DNA of 64,000 nucleotides from Bradyrhizobium agreste (GTDB taxonomy: Bacteria; Pseudomonadota; Alphaproteobacteria; Rhizobiales; Xanthobacteraceae). Below, in pieces: positions 61,057-64,000 of the stretch. The stretch lies in assembly GCF_016031625.1 (NCBI RefSeq), contig NZ_JACCHP010000002.1:124001-188000 (forward strand), given 5' to 3'. A program made the position numbers and the translations under genes. The notes beneath the pieces were generated by a model. The model was not told where the DNA came from and ran no database searches. It saw only the letters and a program-made list of their open reading frames with translations. How positions within the stretch are numbered: position 1 is the stretch's first letter; every line of letters begins with the position of its first letter.

Positions 61057-62382
61057 ATGGTCAGGCTCAACAAGATCGCTCGCGCCTTCACGCGTGAGGG
61101 CGCGCGTGCAAGACCCTTCACGCCCGAGATGGAGCTGAAGCGGGCACTGATGAACTGCCTTCTGTGGGAGGACCAGTTCTACGAGGACGGCGTTGCGATC
61201 GCCGACCGCATCAAGGCCCTCGTGCCCAAGGTCGTGCCGGAGCGCGTTGCGCAGCTCGCGATCGAGGCCCGCGAGGTGATGAAGCTGCGGCACGCACCGC
61301 TCCTCGTCATCCGCGAGATGGCGCGGAACGAGAAGCACCGCGCCCTCGTTGCCGACACGCTCGCCCAAGTGATCCAGCGCCCCGACGAAATGACGGAGCT
61401 GCTCGCGATCTACTGGGCGGATGCGCTGGGGCCGATGCAGCAGCGCAAGCACCAGCCGGTCTCGGCGCAGGTCAAGAAGGGCCTTGCCCGCGCGCTGACC
61501 AAGTTCGACGCCTATCAGCTCGCCAAGTGGGATCGCGACGGCGCGGTGCGGATCAGGGACGTGCTGTTCCTGGTCCACGCCAAGCCTAAGGACGCCGAGC
61601 AGGCGAAGGTGTGGAAGCAGCTCGTCGACGGCGAGCTCGCCTCCCCCGACACGTGGGAGGTTTCGCTGTCGGCCGGCAAGAACAAGCGCGAGACCTTCGA
61701 GCGGCTGATCGCCGAGCGAAAGCTCGGCGGCCTCGCGCTGCTGCGCAATCTGCGCCTGATGCAGACTGCGCAGGTCCCGCGCGAGACCATCGCAGGCGCG
61801 ATCGAGGCGATGCGGACGGATCGTATCCTGCCCTATCGCTTCATCACGGCGGCGCGCTATGCGCCGGACTTCGAGCCCGAGCTCGAGGCTGCGATGCTCA
61901 AGTCGATCAAGGACCATGTGCGGCTTCCGGGCCACACCCGGCTCCTGATCGACGTGTCCGGCTCGATGTTCACGACCCTCTCCGCGCAGTCGGAAATGAC
62001 CCGTGCGGAGGCGGCGTGCGGCCTTGCCATCCTCGCGCGCGAGATCTGCGACGAGGTCGAGATCTTCACCTTCAGCAATGAGGTCGTGAAGGTTCCGCCC
62101 CGCCGCGGCTTCGCGCTTCGAGACGCGATCATCAACTCGCAGCCGCATGGCGGAACCTATCTCGGCAAGGCGGTGACGGAGATCGACCGCAAGGGCGATC
62201 GCCTCATCGTCTTCACCGACGAGCAGAGCCACGACCAGGTGCCCGAGCCGAGGGCGCGCGGCACCATGGTCAACGTGGCCTCATATCAGCACGGTGTCGG
62301 TCACGGCGCCTGGACCCGCGTCAACGGCTTCTCCGAGGCCGTGGTCGCGTGGATCGCAGCGTCGGAGACGGCGTTGAACTGA
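61057..62382 (+). CDS. rsr: TROVE-domain Ro60-like protein (Rsr)
   Basis: A 441-residue bacterial Ro ring protein that binds Y RNA and misfolded RNAs. The N-terminal TROVE helical-repeat domain spans residues 1-290; the C-terminal von Willebrand A domain has the MIDAS start LLIDVSGSM (Asp299, Ser301, Ser303), then HGGTYLGKAV and VFTDEQSHD. It is shorter than the Deinococcus Rsr of about 530 residues. The ATG at 61057 has GAGAGGAGG 5 bases ahead; the longer frame would run into the Y RNA. rtcB follows 110 bases later. Confidence 0.92.
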   Translation: MVRLNKIARAFTREGARARPFTPEMELKRALMNCLLWEDQFYEDGVAIADRIKALVPKVVPERVAQLAIEAREVMKLRHAPLLVIREMARNEKHRALVADTLAQVIQRPDEMTELLAIYWADALGPMQQRKHQPVSAQVKKGLARALTKFDAYQLAKWDRDGAVRIRDVLFLVHAKPKDAEQAKVWKQLVDGELASPDTWEVSLSAGKNKRETFERLIAERKLGGLALLRNLRLMQTAQVPRETIAGAIEAMRTDRILPYRFITAARYAPDFEPELEAAMLKSIKDHVRLPGHTRLLIDVSGSMFTTLSAQSEMTRAEAACGLAILAREICDEVEIFTFSNEVVKVPPRRGFALRDAIINSQPHGGTYLGKAVTEIDRKGDRLIVFTDEQSHDQVPEPRARGTMVNVASYQHGVGHGAWTRVNGFSEAVVAWIAASETALN

Positions 62383-62492
62383 TGCGCAACGACAACGGCC
62401 CCGGACGCGAGATGCGCCCGGGGCCAGCGAAATCTCTGAAATGATCCGCCCGCCCCGTTATGATGCGCGCGGAATGACAAGGACCTGCGACC

Positions 62493-63833
62493 ATGCGACG
62501 ACCCGATCCCTACATGGAACGCGCCCGCGAGCTCTGCCTCGCCGCCGGTATCGATCCCGATTCGCGCGTCGGCGAAGGACGCGGCCAGCCGGCCTGGTGC
62601 CTATACAAGGACGCCGCGCGCAAGGAGCATCTTGCCCGCGAGGCCAATGCGACCGCGAGCTCGATCGCCGAGTTCCGGACACAGGATGCCCGCTTCCAGA
62701 ATGCGCCGCTGAAGGTGTTCGGCCCGCACGAGGACGCCACGATCGCGCAGATGCGCAATTGCATGGCAATCGGCAACGTCGTCTCCGGCGTGATCTGCGC
62801 CGACGGGCATCTCGGTTACGCCCAGCCGGTCGGCGGGGTCATCGCCTATGAGAAGCAAATCAGCATCTCCGGCGTCGGCTTCGACATCGGCTGCGGCAAC
62901 ATGGCGGCCCGGCTCGACACGCGCTTCGACGACATTGCAGAGATCGCGCCCACGATCATCCGCGACGTCGCCAAGGTGATCTCGTTCGGCGTCGGCCGTG
63001 CCAACGCGGAACGGGCCGAGCACGACCTGTTCGACGACGGCGACGCCTGGCGCGAAAGCGACATGGAGGACTACCGTCAGAAGGCGGTGAAGCAGCTCGG
63101 CACGGTCGGATCGGGCAACCACTATGTCGACCTCATGCGCGACGAGGAAGGCTTCGTCTGGATCGGCGTCCACTTCGGAAGCCGCGGCCTCGGACACACC
63201 TCCGCGACGCGGTACCTCAAGGCCGCAGGCGGCAAGGACGGCATGAACGTCCCGCCCGCCGTGGTCGACGAGGACAGCGAGCTCGGCCGCCGCTACATCG
63301 CGGCGATGCAGCTCGCCGGGCGCTATGCCTATGCGGGCCGCGAATGGGTGGTCGAGCGCGTCCGCCAGATCATCGGCGGCAGCGTGACCGAGACCGTGCA
63401 CAACCACCACAATTATGCCTGGCGTGAGACCCACGACGGCAAGGATTTGTGGGTGGTGCGCAAGGGCGCGACACCGGCGTTTCCCGGCCAGAAGGGATTC
63501 GTCGGCGGCTCGATGGGCGACGACGCCGTCATCCTCGAGGGCGTCGACAGCCCGGAAGCGAAGGCCTCGCTCTACTCGACCGTGCACGGCGCCGGCCGCC
63601 TGTTCGGACGACGTGAGGCGAAGCGACGCTTCTCGCGCGACGAGATGGACCGCTGGCTGAACGAGCGCGGCGTCACCTTGATCGGTGCCGACCTCGACGA
63701 GAGCCCGATGGCCTATCGCCGCCTGCCGGACGTGCTGGCCCAGCACGCCGGCACCGTGAAGGTGCTGCACACGCTGCGGCCGTTCGCCGTCGCCATGGCC
63801 GGCGAAGGCGAGTTCGATCCGTGGAAGGATTAA
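62493..63833 (+). CDS. rtcB: RNA ligase RtcB
   Basis: GTP-dependent ligase joining 2',3'-cyclic-phosphate or 3'-phosphate ends to 5'-OH ends. A 446-residue protein with the metal-binding CADGHLGYAQPVGG (Asp104, His106), GFDIGCGNMA (Cys134), SGNHYVDL, HNHHNYAW, VVRKGAT, and HGAGR with the guanylylated histidine at about residue 365. All catalytic residues seem intact. No rtcA, archease or rtcR is seen in the window. Linked with Rsr and Y RNA, it forms an RNA-repair locus. Confidence 0.95.
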   Translation: MRRPDPYMERARELCLAAGIDPDSRVGEGRGQPAWCLYKDAARKEHLAREANATASSIAEFRTQDARFQNAPLKVFGPHEDATIAQMRNCMAIGNVVSGVICADGHLGYAQPVGGVIAYEKQISISGVGFDIGCGNMAARLDTRFDDIAEIAPTIIRDVAKVISFGVGRANAERAEHDLFDDGDAWRESDMEDYRQKAVKQLGTVGSGNHYVDLMRDEEGFVWIGVHFGSRGLGHTSATRYLKAAGGKDGMNVPPAVVDEDSELGRRYIAAMQLAGRYAYAGREWVVERVRQIIGGSVTETVHNHHNYAWRETHDGKDLWVVRKGATPAFPGQKGFVGGSMGDDAVILEGVDSPEAKASLYSTVHGAGRLFGRREAKRRFSRDEMDRWLNERGVTLIGADLDESPMAYRRLPDVLAQHAGTVKVLHTLRPFAVAMAGEGEFDPWKD

Positions 63834-63908
63834 AGCGAAGACGGTGGGCGGGAGGCGATGTCTCCCGCCCACGTCACTCCATTGGTTTCCCTTGAATTCG
63901 ATCGTCTC

Positions 63909-64000
63909 TCATCTCGTCAGATATTCGCGCATCAATGCGCGGGCGCGATGCAGCCGCGCCTTTACCGTCTGCCTCGTCGTGCCGAGCGCGGCGGCGATCT
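63909..64000 (-). CDS. Sigma-70 family (ECF) factor, C-terminal fragment
   Basis: The last 30 codons of a gene running in from the right edge. The translated end (IAAALGTTRQTVKARLHRAR, then ALMREYLTR and stop) is the region 4.2 helix-turn-helix and tail typical of ECF or sigma-70-like factors. The rest lies outside the window, so the group cannot be given. Confidence 0.75.
   Translation of the reverse strand, partial: IAAALGTTRQTVKARLHRARALMREYLTR

Overview
The window is high-GC chromosomal DNA from an alphaproteobacterium, most likely Bradyrhizobium or a close relative in the Nitrobacteraceae. The reasons are the gene orders fabD-fabG-acpP-fabF-mltG-yicC-gmk and rpsF-rpsR-DUF2232-rplI, the orfA-pit phosphate pair, more than one branched-chain amino-acid receptor, and short intergenic palindromic repeats of the kind common in that genus. 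This is inferred from gene content; no database was searched.

Layout. 1-6.7 kb: fatty-acid synthesis genes running into mltG, yicC and gmk on the minus strand. 6.9-8.7 kb: a fatty-acid desaturase with its TetR regulator. 8.8-11.4 kb: a plus-strand MarR / Bug-type receptor / O-methyltransferase cluster, divergent from the TetR gene across a region with three palindromes. 11.6-14.1 kb: ribosomal proteins S6, S18 and L9. 14.2-18.3 kb: a thioesterase with a TetR regulator, a c-type heme protein with a very long low-complexity tail, cfa and small ORFs. 18.6-22.6 kb: dnaB, alr and xth. 22.6-29 kb: an SGNH-like secreted protein, a truncated GFA-family gene, a winged-helix regulator, a large repeat-rich autotransporter and a TSUP permease. 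29-32.2 kb: a periplasmic binding protein translationally coupled to a GGDEF-EAL protein, with no ABC transporter genes. 32.4-37.1 kb: radA, cvpA, purF and an SDR. 37.4-45.7 kb: an orphan LivK, an MFS exporter, der, a lipoprotein, a YfgM-like protein, an acyl-CoA synthetase, an NnrU-family protein and a TonB-like protein. 46-49.8 kb: prfC, a guanidine-II riboswitch with sugE, and a Pho-box-preceded DUF47-pit pair. 49.9-54.6 kb: a complete livGFKHM operon. 54.9-60 kb: a mixed set including a frameshifted csaA, a TetR-TSUP pair with a large inverted-repeat operator, a GST and a DUF429 protein. 60.1-63.8 kb: an RNA-repair locus. The minus strand resumes with the end of a sigma factor at the right edge.

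The most interesting part is 60.6-63.8 kb. Two tandem non-coding RNAs (60709-60869 and 60884-61017) each carry tRNA parts in permuted order: anticodon-stem 3' strand, AGGTC, T-arm, acceptor 3' strand, short loop, acceptor 5' strand, D-arm, anticodon-stem 5' strand. They share the flanking blocks TGGTGAAGA, CTGTTACTTC and TGTTCC, and are closed by terminal stems whose sequences differ but still pair. They lie directly upstream of a TROVE/Ro60-like (Rsr) gene and then rtcB. This matches the bacterial YrlA Y-RNA / Rsr / RtcB system. A third, degenerate copy and a separate terminator-ended small RNA candidate lie just upstream.

The second clear RNA find is a guanidine-II (mini-ykkC) riboswitch with two hairpins with ACGG and ACGA loops, directly before the guanidinium exporter gene sugE. 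Other items worth attention are the NspS/MbaA-like receptor plus GGDEF-EAL pair, a single-base frameshift in csaA, a perfect Pho box, and several strong palindromic operators next to TetR and MarR genes.
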